Part shown: piece after piece, positions 57,758 to 64,000 of the stretch
Numbering within the stretch: position 1 is the first letter of the stretch
How the letters are laid out: each line of letters begins with the position of its first letter
Source of the DNA: Chitinimonas prasina
GTDB taxonomy: Bacteria > Pseudomonadota > Gammaproteobacteria > Burkholderiales > Chitinimonadaceae
Assembly (NCBI RefSeq): GCF_030160395.1
Contig: NZ_BSOG01000001.1
Span: 896,117 to 960,116 of the forward strand
DNA length: 64,000 nt
Reading direction: 5' to 3'
Program-made: the position numbers and the translations under genes
Notes under the pieces: model-generated
What the model was told of the DNA's origin: nothing
Database searches by the model: none
Seen by the model: only the letters and a program-made list of their open reading frames with translations

Positions 57758-57787
57758 CTTGCATTTTCTCCAGCCAATCCCATCTTA
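57758..57787 (+). promoter_or_regulatory. Sigma-32-like heat-shock promoter before hslVU
   Basis: CTTGCA (57758-57763) and TCCCATCTTA (57778-57787) resemble the RpoH -35 CTTGAA and -10 CCCCATNTA with a 15-base spacer. The expected start of transcription lies about 30 bases before the hslV ATG. Confidence 0.55.
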
Positions 57788-57821
57788 GAAACTATCGTTT
57801 CACACCAACGGGATTCCCCCT

Positions 57822-58355
57822 ATGCAGCAATTCGACGGCACCACCATCGTCTCGGTGCGCCGCGGTGATCTGGTCGCGCTCGGCGGCGACGGCCAGGTCA
57901 CCCTGGGCAACGTGGTCATCAAATCCACCGCCCGCAAGGTACGCAAGCTTTATCACGACAAGGTGCTGGTTGGCTTTGCCGGCGGCACGGCCGATGCCTT
58001 TACGCTGTTTGAGCGGTTCGAAGCCAAGCTGGAGAAGCACCAGGGCCATCTGCTCCGCTCGGCGGTGGAGCTGGCCAAGGACTGGCGTACCGACCGCATG
58101 CTGCGCCGGCTTGAGGCCATGCTGATCGTGGCCGACAAGACAGCCACCCTGGTGATCACAGGCAATGGCGATGTGCTGGAACCGGAGCAAGGCATTGCTG
58201 CCATAGGTTCAGGCGGCGCCTTTGCCCAGGCGGCGGCCCGCGCCCTGTTCGAGAATACGGCGCTGGCACCGGCCGACATCGTCAAGAAGTCGCTGGAGAT
58301 AGCCGGCGACATCTGTATCTATACCAATCAGAACCACCTGATCGAAACGCTGTAA
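57822..58355 (+). CDS. hslV: ATP-dependent protease subunit HslV
   Basis: This 177-residue peptidase is the proteolytic core of the HslVU (ClpQY) ATP-dependent protease. The start [16 protein letters not shown] places the catalytic Thr in TTIVSVR exposed after processing of the short prosequence. Other family blocks are [81 protein letters not shown] and the C-terminal [11 protein letters not shown]. The length is normal. It is followed after 9 bp by hslU in the same operon. The two form a dodecamer-hexamer complex degrading misfolded and regulatory proteins. Confidence 0.98.
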   Translation: MQQFDGTTIVSVRRGDLVALGGDGQVTLGNVVIKSTARKVRKLYHDKVLVGFAGGTADAFTLFERFEAKLEKHQGHLLRSAVELAKDWRTDRMLRRLEAMLIVADKTATLVITGNGDVLEPEQGIAAIGSGGAFAQAAARALFENTALAPADIVKKSLEIAGDICIYTNQNHLIETL

Positions 58356-58364
58356 GGCCACGCC

Positions 58365-59690
58365 ATGACCCAGATGACTCCCCAGGAAATCGTCCACGAA
58401 CTGGACAAGCATATCGTCGGACAGCATCGGGCCAAGCGCGCCGTGGCCGTCGCCCTGCGCAACCGCTGGCGCCGCCAGCAGGTGGCCGAGCCACTGCGTA
58501 GCGAGATCACGCCCAAGAACATCCTGATGATAGGCCCGACCGGCGTGGGCAAGACCGAGATAGCCCGGCGCCTGGCCAAGCTCTCCAACGCCCCCTTCAT
58601 CAAGGTGGAGGCCACCAAGTTCACCGAAGTGGGCTATGTGGGCCGCGATGTGGACAGCATCATCCGTGATCTGGTGGAGATGGCGCTGAAGCAGACCCGC
58701 GATATCGCTACCCGCCGGGTACGGGCGCTGGCCGAAGACGCTGCCGAGGAACGCGTGCTCGATGCCTTGCTGCCACCACCGCCGGCCCAGTTCGGCATCC
58801 ATCCGGCCGCCACGCCGGAGAACAGCGAAACCCGGCAGAAATTCCGCAAGATGCTGCGCGAGGGCAAGCTGGACGACAAGGAGATCGAGATTGAAGTGCT
58901 GGATGCCCAGATGAGCACCGAGATCTTTGCCCCGCCCGGCATGGAAGACCTGAGCAACCAGATACAAAGCATGTTCCAGGGCATGGCACAGCAAAAGCGC
59001 AAGACCAAGAAGCTCAAGGTGGCTGACGCCCTCAAGTTGCTGGTGGACGAGGAAGCCAGCAAGCTGGTCAATCAGGACGACCTTAAGGCCGAGGCACTGG
59101 CAGCGGTAGAGCAGAACGGCATCGTCTTTATCGATGAGATAGACAAGGTCACCAGCCGTAGCGAGGGCCAGGGCGGCGAGGTGTCGCGCCAGGGCGTGCA
59201 GCGCGATCTGCTGCCGCTGGTGGAGGGCACCACGGTCAGCACCAAGTACGGCATGATCAAGACCGACCACATTCTGTTCATCGCCTCAGGCGCCTTCCAC
59301 CTGGCCAAGCCCAGCGACCTGATACCGGAACTGCAAGGACGCTTCCCCATCCGGGTGGAACTGGATTCGCTGAGCGTGGCCGACTTTGAGCAGATATTGA
59401 CCGGCACCGACGCCTGCCTCACCCGCCAATACCAGGCCCTGCTGGCCACCGAATCGGTCCAGCTGGACTGGACCGATGACGGCATACGCCGGCTGGCCGA
59501 GATTGCCTACCAGGTCAACGAGAAAACCGAGAATATCGGTGCCCGCCGACTGTACACCGTGATGGAAAGACTGCTGGAAGAAGTGGCCTTCGGTGCCCTG
59601 GCAGGCCAGGTCACGGTAGATTCGGCTTTCGTGGATAGCCGTCTGGGCGAGTTGGCGCAGTCCGAGGATCTGGCCCGCTACGTACTGTGA
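58365..59690 (+). CDS. hslU: ATP-dependent protease ATPase subunit HslU
   Basis: This 441-residue AAA+ unfoldase is the partner of HslV. Family landmarks are the start [37 protein letters not shown], Walker [19 protein letters not shown], pore loop [18 protein letters not shown] (GYVG), the I-domain insertion, Walker [14 protein letters not shown], and the sensor-2 block [19 protein letters not shown]. The C-terminal segment SEDLARYVL docks into HslV. Length and spacing to hslV are typical. Confidence 0.98.
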   Translation: MTQMTPQEIVHELDKHIVGQHRAKRAVAVALRNRWRRQQVAEPLRSEITPKNILMIGPTGVGKTEIARRLAKLSNAPFIKVEATKFTEVGYVGRDVDSIIRDLVEMALKQTRDIATRRVRALAEDAAEERVLDALLPPPPAQFGIHPAATPENSETRQKFRKMLREGKLDDKEIEIEVLDAQMSTEIFAPPGMEDLSNQIQSMFQGMAQQKRKTKKLKVADALKLLVDEEASKLVNQDDLKAEALAAVEQNGIVFIDEIDKVTSRSEGQGGEVSRQGVQRDLLPLVEGTTVSTKYGMIKTDHILFIASGAFHLAKPSDLIPELQGRFPIRVELDSLSVADFEQILTGTDACLTRQYQALLATESVQLDWTDDGIRRLAEIAYQVNEKTENIGARRLYTVMERLLEEVAFGALAGQVTVDSAFVDSRLGELAQSEDLARYVL

Positions 59691-59705
59691 GAGCCTGATA
59701 TAGAT

Positions 59706-59760
59706 TCAAGTCATAACAGGGTGGTGAGGGCAGTGCAGGCGCCAGGGCAACCCTGGCGCT
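59706..59760. repeat. 55-bp direct repeat with internal hairpin, copy 1
   Basis: Identical to 59891-59945 except at one position (A for T at base 11). Each copy contains a perfect 9-bp hairpin GCGCCAGGG-CAA-CCCTGGCGC, but no T run, so it is not an obvious terminator. Spacing between copies is 185 bp. Confidence 0.9.
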
Positions 59761-59890
59761 AAACGCCTGCGCAGTCTGAACCAGTAGGCTCTCCCCTTGA
59801 TTGAATCCACACCCCCCGCCCGCGCCGCCGCGCGGGAGCCTCGCTGACGCTCGATATCTTTCTGAATGGGCTTCAGCGCCTGTTTTGGAC

Positions 59891-59945
59891 TCAAGTCATA
59901 TCAGGGTGGTGAGGGCAGTGCAGGCGCCAGGGCAACCCTGGCGCT
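59891..59945. repeat. 55-bp direct repeat with internal hairpin, copy 2
   Basis: Second copy of the repeat at 59706-59760 with the same 9-bp hairpin. The near-identity points to a recent duplication or an interspersed repeat family of this genome. Confidence 0.9.
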
Positions 59946-60147
59946 GGACCGCACTCGGCGCTGCCGTTTCATTGCGCAAACAGTTAGGCAAACAGAGGGT
60001 GGCAAGGGCCACCCTCTGTCATTTGTCCCGCCTGCCCGCTATTCGCACCACGATTTCTACATGTCGTCGCCTTCCGCGTTCCTTGCGTGCCGGCTTTTGC
60101 CAAGATACGCCTATCGAAACACAACGCCACTACCAAGGAGCCACACC

Positions 60148-60336
60148 ATGAAGACCCAGACCCAAGACCTGATCGTTCGCCTGACTACCGCTGCTTCCGT
60201 TGCCATGGTCATGCTGGTCACCCTGCAAGGCATAGGCAATCTGTCGCAGCACCGCATCGAACGCAGCCTGGCCCAGGACGCAGCGCACACCGCTACCGTG
60301 CAACTGGCCCGCGCCGCCAACCAGCAGCAGGCCTGA
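60148..60336 (+). CDS. Membrane micro-protein, paralogue A
   Basis: This 62-residue protein starts MKTQTQDLIVRLTTAASVAM, has one membrane helix (about 12-32), then GIGNLSQHRIERSLAQDAAHT and a polar tail ending NQQQA. I do not recognise the family. A strong AAGGAG ribosome site sits 7 bases before the ATG. Two paralogues follow at 60887 and 61902 with conserved upstream DNA, so the gene is real although short. It may be a small inner-membrane regulator or signal-peptide-like peptide. Confidence 0.8.
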   Translation: MKTQTQDLIVRLTTAASVAMVMLVTLQGIGNLSQHRIERSLAQDAAHTATVQLARAANQQQA

Positions 60337-60886
60337 TCATGTGCAACCAGGCAGGAGCCGGCAGGTACTCACACCTCGCCCTCCTGCCACCCGCTAGCTA
60401 CGCCGCCACGGCACGCTAGCCCGCCATAGCAGCAACATCGCCGTCAAGGCTGCGCAAGGCAGCCAGATACCGACGCAAGCTCCCTTCCGCATTCCGCCCA
60501 AAGGCATAGCCTGCAGGCAAACCGTGATCAAGCCATGGTCAGACGCGCGACAACGCACACTGGGGCGCCACGCCATGCTGCCAGACGGTCGCCCTGACAT
60601 CGCATCGCATGATCAAGGCAGACTCAATTCGCCATCCTGCAACCGCACTCACTGCCTAGCCACCTATCGTGCCTTGCGCTAGTGGCAACCCTGCCCGGCC
60701 TAACGCGGTTGGATGTGCAAACGCCCTGCCATCCGTCTCCTGCTAGACCATGCCGTGTCATTTATCCGGCCAGCTTGTAGTTCGTCCCCAGATTTCTGCA
60801 TATCGTCGCCTTCCGCGTTCCTTGCGTGTCGGCTTTTGCCAAGATACGCCTATCGAAACACAACGCCACTACCCAGGAGCCACACC
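60337..60886. other. Spacer within the duplicated locus
   Basis: Between paralogues A and B. The first part repeats the sequence downstream of paralogue B (up to about 60486); the middle (60487-60758) shows no gene and no similarity that I can see to the other copy; the last 128 bases repeat the upstream region of paralogue A. Confidence 0.65.
60394..60486 (-). pseudogene. Duplicated 3' fragment of the YdjM-like gene
   Basis: The translated minus-strand end GIWLPCAALTAMLLLWRASV-PWRRS copies the C-terminus of the gene at 61133 and has its stop exactly 739 bp before that stop, the same offset as between paralogues A and B. Similarity ends near 60486, and no start or upstream part is present, so this is a truncated copy created by the tandem duplication. 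Confidence 0.8.
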
Positions 60887-61225
60887 ATGAAGACCCAGAC
60901 CCAAGACCTGATCGTTCGCCTGACTACCGCTGCTTCCGTTGCCATGGTCATGCTGGTCACCCTGCAAGGCATAGGCAATCTGTCGCAGCACCGCATCGAA
61001 CGCAGCCTGGCCCAGGACGCAGCGAAGACCGCTACCGTGCAACTGGCCCGTGCCACCAACCAACAGCAGGCCTGATCATGTGCAGGCAGGCAGGAGCCGG
61101 CAGGTACACACGCCTCGCACTCCTGCCACCCACTAGCTACGCCGCCACGGCACGCTAGCCCGCCAAAGCAGCAACATCGCCGTCAAGGCTGCGCAAGGCA
61201 GCCAGATCCAGACGAATTCCGACTG
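60759..61225. repeat. Duplicated segment, copy 2
   Basis: Second copy, at a constant 739-bp offset. It contains micro-protein B and the intact 3' end of the YdjM-like gene, so this copy is probably the ancestral arrangement. Confidence 0.85.
60887..61075 (+). CDS. Membrane micro-protein, paralogue B
   Basis: This 62-residue protein differs from paralogue A at only two residues (AKTAT for AHTAT and ATNQQQA for AANQQQA). It has the same membrane helix, CAGGAG ribosome site and about 125 bp of conserved upstream DNA. The third copy at 61902 is more diverged, which implies an older family and a recent A/B duplication. Maintenance of the frame in all copies supports function; which function is unknown. 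Confidence 0.8.
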   Translation: MKTQTQDLIVRLTTAASVAMVMLVTLQGIGNLSQHRIERSLAQDAAKTATVQLARATNQQQA

Positions 61226-61666
61226 CACCACCTCCCAGCCCCGCGCCGACCAGAACCGCGACCAGCCTATGGGCGATACCTCGATCGGGCGCCAGCCGGC
61301 AAACCAGCGCGTATCCGACCAGGGCCAAAGCAAGGCCACGCCCTTGCCGCCGTCGGTCAGGCTATCAAGCAAGCCATGTGACGCCATGGCGAAGAACAGA
61401 AACCACCACGCCCACGCACTGCGCCAGCGGGCCACCACCCCACAGGCCAGCCCCGACACGACCAATGCCGTCAGCAGTGCATGGCTGGCGCCACGATGAC
61501 CCAGCTTGTCGCTGTAGGGGATGCCCAGCTTGAAGGCAATCACATCGGCATCGGGCAAAACAGCGGCCAGCATACCCGCCAGCAGCAGCGCAGGCGGTAC
61601 CCGGTTACGCCCCAAACCCAGGCCGACGGCCAGTGGCAATAGGGCGTGGCTGAAGATAGTTGGCAT
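61133..61666 (-). CDS. YdjM-like inner-membrane metal-dependent hydrolase (DUF457)
   Basis: This 177-residue membrane protein of the YdjM/DUF457 group starts MPTIFSHALLPLAVGLGLG, with the conserved His, and contains LPDADVIAFKLGIPYSDKLGHRGASHALL, the D-x-D/H-R-G-x-x-H metal-binding block, and FFAMASHGLLDSLTDGGKGVALLWPW with the later SHxxxD. In E. coli YdjM is LexA-regulated; no LexA box is evident here. It is annotated as a hydrolase on the basis of the His/Asp pattern, but no substrate is proven. Its 3' end has been duplicated upstream as a pseudogene. Confidence 0.9.
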   Translation of the reverse strand: MPTIFSHALLPLAVGLGLGRNRVPPALLLAGMLAAVLPDADVIAFKLGIPYSDKLGHRGASHALLTALVVSGLACGVVARWRSAWAWWFLFFAMASHGLLDSLTDGGKGVALLWPWSDTRWFAGWRPIEVSPIGWSRFWSARGWEVVQSEFVWIWLPCAALTAMLLLWRASVPWRRS

Positions 61667-61901
61667 GAATTTAATGCTCCCAGAGGTCTGCAGCACTATC
61701 TGCGGATAACCTGCGACAGTAATGCAATCCCTTGTTTTCAATCATGGCAGGACAAAGGCGCGGGCTACTTCCCTGCAATTTGTCAGGCCTGCCCGTAGTT
61801 CATCCCGCCGTTCCTGCATACCGTCGCCTTTCGGATTTCCTTTGCCTTGGCATTTGCCAAGATACGTCCATCGAAATGCAACGCCACCCAGGAGCCACAC
61901 C

Positions 61902-62072
61902 ATGAAGAGCCAGACCCAAGACCTGATCGTCCGCCTGAGCGCCGCCGCCGCAGTTGCCGTGGCCATGATGCTGACCCTGCAAGGCTTCAGCGCCGTCTCC
62001 CAACATCACTTTGAACGCAGCCTGGCCCAGCATGATCAGCCCGCAGCGGCCCAAACAAAGGCCCAGGCATGA
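61902..62072 (+). CDS. Membrane micro-protein, paralogue C
   Basis: This 56-residue diverged member of the micro-protein family (MKSQTQDLIVRLSAAAAVAV) has one membrane helix, GFSAVSQHHFERSLAQHDQ and a short tail. The ribosome site CAGGAG and much of the upstream segment (GTCGCC, TTTGCCAAGATACG, ATCGAAA, CAACGCCAC) are shared with paralogues A and B. Conservation of SQH..ERSLAQ across all three marks the functional part. Confidence 0.8.
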   Translation: MKSQTQDLIVRLSAAAAVAVAMMLTLQGFSAVSQHHFERSLAQHDQPAAAQTKAQA

Positions 62073-62146
62073 GCCAGCAGAAGGGATGGCGCTAATCACC
62101 ATCCCTTCGCCATGCCGAGGCTCAGCGCTTCAATGCCTGCCCGGCA

Positions 62147-62578
62147 TCAACACGGCGGCCGTCTCGCATCGGCCAGGCCAGTAGGCTCGTCACCCCAGCT
62201 TTTTGCCATCTGCCGACATTGCTGCTGTTGCATCCGTTGCTCCTCCACCTTGCCCGCCACCACCGCATAACCTATGGCCAGGGGGAAGTTGGCCAGCAAC
62301 AGGCCCAAGGCCACGCCCATCCCCGGCAGGGTGCGCCCGGTTTGCAGGTAGAGCGCATACACCAGGCCCAGGCCGGCGCCGAACAGGGCGATGCCCAGCA
62401 CCACGTTCAGCCCGCCCAACAAAGGCAGTAGATTGCTGCCCGTCGCCACCCAGCCCAACAGTATCAAGCTGCCAGCCAGCATGGGCAGCAAGCCACACCA
62501 TTGTGCTGCCTTGACCAAGCGCCGCCGGCTTTGCTCCTGCCGCCGGGTATCCACATAGCTCATGATGATCGCACTCAT
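62147..62578 (-). CDS. Small membrane protein
   Basis: This 143-residue protein has three to four hydrophobic helices (AAQWCGLLPMLAGSLILLGWVA, LLPLLGGLNVVLGIALFGAGLGLVYALYL, VALGLLLANFPLAIGYAVVAG) and a polar tail. I do not recognise the family. Its start overlaps the creD stop by 4 bases (ATGA), so the two are co-translated, and it may assist CreD in the inner membrane. ATG 62563 (MSYVDTRRQ) is an alternative start. Confidence 0.75.
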   Translation of the reverse strand: MSAIIMSYVDTRRQEQSRRRLVKAAQWCGLLPMLAGSLILLGWVATGSNLLPLLGGLNVVLGIALFGAGLGLVYALYLQTGRTLPGMGVALGLLLANFPLAIGYAVVAGKVEEQRMQQQQCRQMAKSWGDEPTGLADARRPPC

Positions 62579-63933
62579 GCTTCGCTCCCTTGCGTAACCT
62601 TCACGTAATCGGCCGAGTTGTCCGAGCCCAGCTCATACCAGTCCAGTTTGCGGGTCAGCACCATGACTACCGTCAGCAGGCCGAAGATCAGCAGCGAACC
62701 CAGCAGCAGGGCAAAGTCCTCGGAGCGCAGCAGCAGGTAGAGCATGCCGTACAAGCCGCTCAGCAGCGCCGCGAACCCCAGGCCACGCCAGCGGCTGCCC
62801 AGCGCATGGCTGGCATAGAAACCGTTCTGCAACACGCAGGCTGCCGCCGCCAGGGCATAGGCCGGGGCAAACTGCAGTTGCTCGGCAAATGACAGCAGCA
62901 AGAGGAAGAACACCGCCAGAGACAGCCCCACCAGACCGTACTGCACCGGATGTATGCTCACCCGCTTGAGTACCTCGGTCAGGAAGAAGGTCGAGAAGGT
63001 CAGGAACACGAACAGAAAGCCATACTTGCCGGCCCGGTCGGACTGCAGGTAGACATCCACCGGGTCGATCAGGCGCACACCCAGGCTGCTGCTGTTCATG
63101 GCATCGCATTCAGCGCTGATGGCGCACTGGTCAAAGCGCTCGTTCAGGTTGCTGGCAAACCAGCTGGTACGCCAACGGGCGGTAAACCCCTCGTCACCGG
63201 TCTTGCGCATCTCGGGCAGAAAGCGGCCGACAAAGCTTGGATGCCGCCATTCCGACTGCAGCGACACCTCGGTATCCCGCCCCAGCGGCAGCACATGCAG
63301 GTCATCCATCCCGCCCAGGCTCAGGCGGAAGCTGAAGGGCACACTGGCGGCCATCCCGGTATGGCGCGGCAGGCTGGCATGAATGCCGCCCCCCAAAGCC
63401 TTGAGCCGGGTACCCGGTGCAAACTGGGTGGTGCCGCCCGCCCACTGTGCAATCGGGCTGGCCTTGATGCCACGTACGTCCTCTATGCCGACGCTGAGAT
63501 AGGGCTGGCCCCACTCTATCGGGCCCTCGCCATCCCGCTGCACCAGATCCGGCAGCTTGAACAGGCCGGTCACCGTCAGGTCAGCCATATAGCGGCGGGT
63601 CTGGTAGATGCCAAGCTGCAGGGGCTCGGTGCCCAGCTTGCCGGCCACCGCCAGCTTGTCCGGCAACACCCGTATCTCACGCTCGTGCCACACCGTGCGG
63701 ACGGTGCCGGCTGCGGCATTCACGGTTTCGGTCACCTGCTGCCGGTAGGGCAGCACCCACACCGGTCCGCTCAGCGTCTGGCTGCCTGCCGTACCGTCAG
63801 CAATAGACCGCAGCGCATCGGCACGGTAGGCCTGCCGCTCGGCCACCAGGCCCCGCACCATGCTCAGCGGGATCAACAGCAGCAAGGCCAGCACCGCCAC
63901 GGCCAGCAATTTCCACATCATGGATCTGGACAT
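62575..63933 (-). CDS. creD: Cell envelope integrity protein CreD
   Basis: This 452-residue inner-membrane protein of the CreD family starts with a membrane anchor (MMWKLLAVAVLALLLLIPLSMVRGLVAERQAYR) and has a long periplasmic domain (about 50-280) with GPVWVLPYRQ, SVGIEDVRGI and SVPFSFRLSLGGMDDLHVLPLG. About six membrane helices follow (KYGFLFVFLTFSTFFLTEVLKRVSIHPVQYGLVGLSLAVFFLLLLSFAEQL...). The RVSIHPVQYGLVGLSL block is diagnostic. creD responds to CreBC in E. coli and affects envelope integrity and beta-lactam or colicin response; creBC are not in the window. Confidence 0.95.
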   Translation of the reverse strand: MSRSMMWKLLAVAVLALLLLIPLSMVRGLVAERQAYRADALRSIADGTAGSQTLSGPVWVLPYRQQVTETVNAAAGTVRTVWHEREIRVLPDKLAVAGKLGTEPLQLGIYQTRRYMADLTVTGLFKLPDLVQRDGEGPIEWGQPYLSVGIEDVRGIKASPIAQWAGGTTQFAPGTRLKALGGGIHASLPRHTGMAASVPFSFRLSLGGMDDLHVLPLGRDTEVSLQSEWRHPSFVGRFLPEMRKTGDEGFTARWRTSWFASNLNERFDQCAISAECDAMNSSSLGVRLIDPVDVYLQSDRAGKYGFLFVFLTFSTFFLTEVLKRVSIHPVQYGLVGLSLAVFFLLLLSFAEQLQFAPAYALAAAACVLQNGFYASHALGSRWRGLGFAALLSGLYGMLYLLLRSEDFALLLGSLLIFGLLTVVMVLTRKLDWYELGSDNSADYVKVTQGSEA

Positions 63934-64000
63934 CTTGTAACTCCCCTTTGAATAACGGGAGCCAGTGTGACCAGCCCATGTGCGCTGACGATGTGCTGTT

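Larger units (their letters stand above)
59691..60147. other. Intergenic region with duplicated hairpin
   Basis: This region after hslU has no gene. It carries two copies of a 55-bp direct repeat (see separate entries) and the conserved upstream segment of the first micro-protein gene. Between them lies a GC-rich stretch (59814-59850) with no recognised signal. Confidence 0.7.
60020..60486. repeat. Duplicated segment, copy 1
   Basis: Matches 60759-61225 at a constant offset of 739 bp with a few substitutions. It contains the upstream region, the whole of micro-protein A and the pseudogene fragment of the YdjM-like gene. Confidence 0.85.

Overview
This window is a GC-rich bacterial chromosome segment, most likely from a betaproteobacterium of the Neisseriales/Burkholderiales type (a Chitinimonas- or Chromobacterium-like organism would fit; the genus is inferred, not shown). 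The supporting signs are an SAH riboswitch ahead of ahcY, metK divergent from a pair of LpxL/HtrB-type acyltransferases, a DUF4124 gene beside ntrBC, PBP1C, PACE efflux and a STAS gene next to hslVU. No tRNA, rRNA, CRISPR array or complete insertion sequence was seen. Coding density is high, and most long open frames opposite the real genes are GC-driven shadows.

Layout. 0-12.3 kb: a YigZ-family protein, a MASE1 diguanylate cyclase, a periplasmic solute-binding protein, an M91 (NleD-type) zinc protease, a CaiB/BaiF CoA-transferase, an M14-like peptidase overlapping an alpha/beta hydrolase, a DUF3857/transglutaminase protein and an ABC exporter. 12.3-15.0 kb: an AT-rich two-gene island with an OLD/DUF3696-type ATPase and a protein that I read as TOPRIM-like, resembling an anti-phage module. 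15.1-27.2 kb: small secreted proteins, a Cache-PAS-GGDEF cyclase translationally coupled to an ECF sigma factor and a mini anti-sigma protein, mtgA, a PACE pump, a 67-residue protein behind a structured leader, a secreted PI-PLC-like protein with a C-type-lectin-like tail, a CDP-alcohol phosphatidyltransferase, and a LacI regulator behind two tandem operator-like palindromes. 27.3-36.4 kb: metH, ntrC-ntrB with a sigma-54 promoter and an NtrC site, DUF4124, YciI, tcdA and an RluF-like pseudouridine synthase. 36.5-45.4 kb: plsB, metF, a GNAT acetyltransferase, ahcY with its SAH riboswitch, metK and two lysophospholipid acyltransferases. 45.4-46.9 kb: a 139-bp element with 18-bp terminal inverted repeats and an AT-rich membrane protein. 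46.9-59.7 kb: a pcm-family methyltransferase, a TPP riboswitch with thiC, a DUF1186/SEC-C protein, a TPR-GAF-GGDEF cyclase, a rhodanese, pbpC, a STAS protein and hslVU with a sigma-32-like promoter. 59.7-64 kb: a 55-bp direct repeat, three paralogous membrane micro-proteins in a tandem duplication that also copied the 3' end of a YdjM-like gene, a small membrane protein and creD.

How the genes fit together. metH, metF, metK and ahcY together cover nearly the whole activated-methyl cycle, and ahcY is controlled by its own product-side metabolite, SAH. ntrBC appears autoregulated by phosphorylated NtrC through sigma-54. Three GGDEF proteins with different sensory inputs (MASE1, Cache-PAS, TPR-GAF) all retain the RxxD inhibitory site, which indicates extensive c-di-GMP signalling. 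The regions that look accessory are the ATPase/TOPRIM pair, the M91 protease, the inverted-repeat element with its AT-rich neighbour, and the duplicated micro-protein locus.
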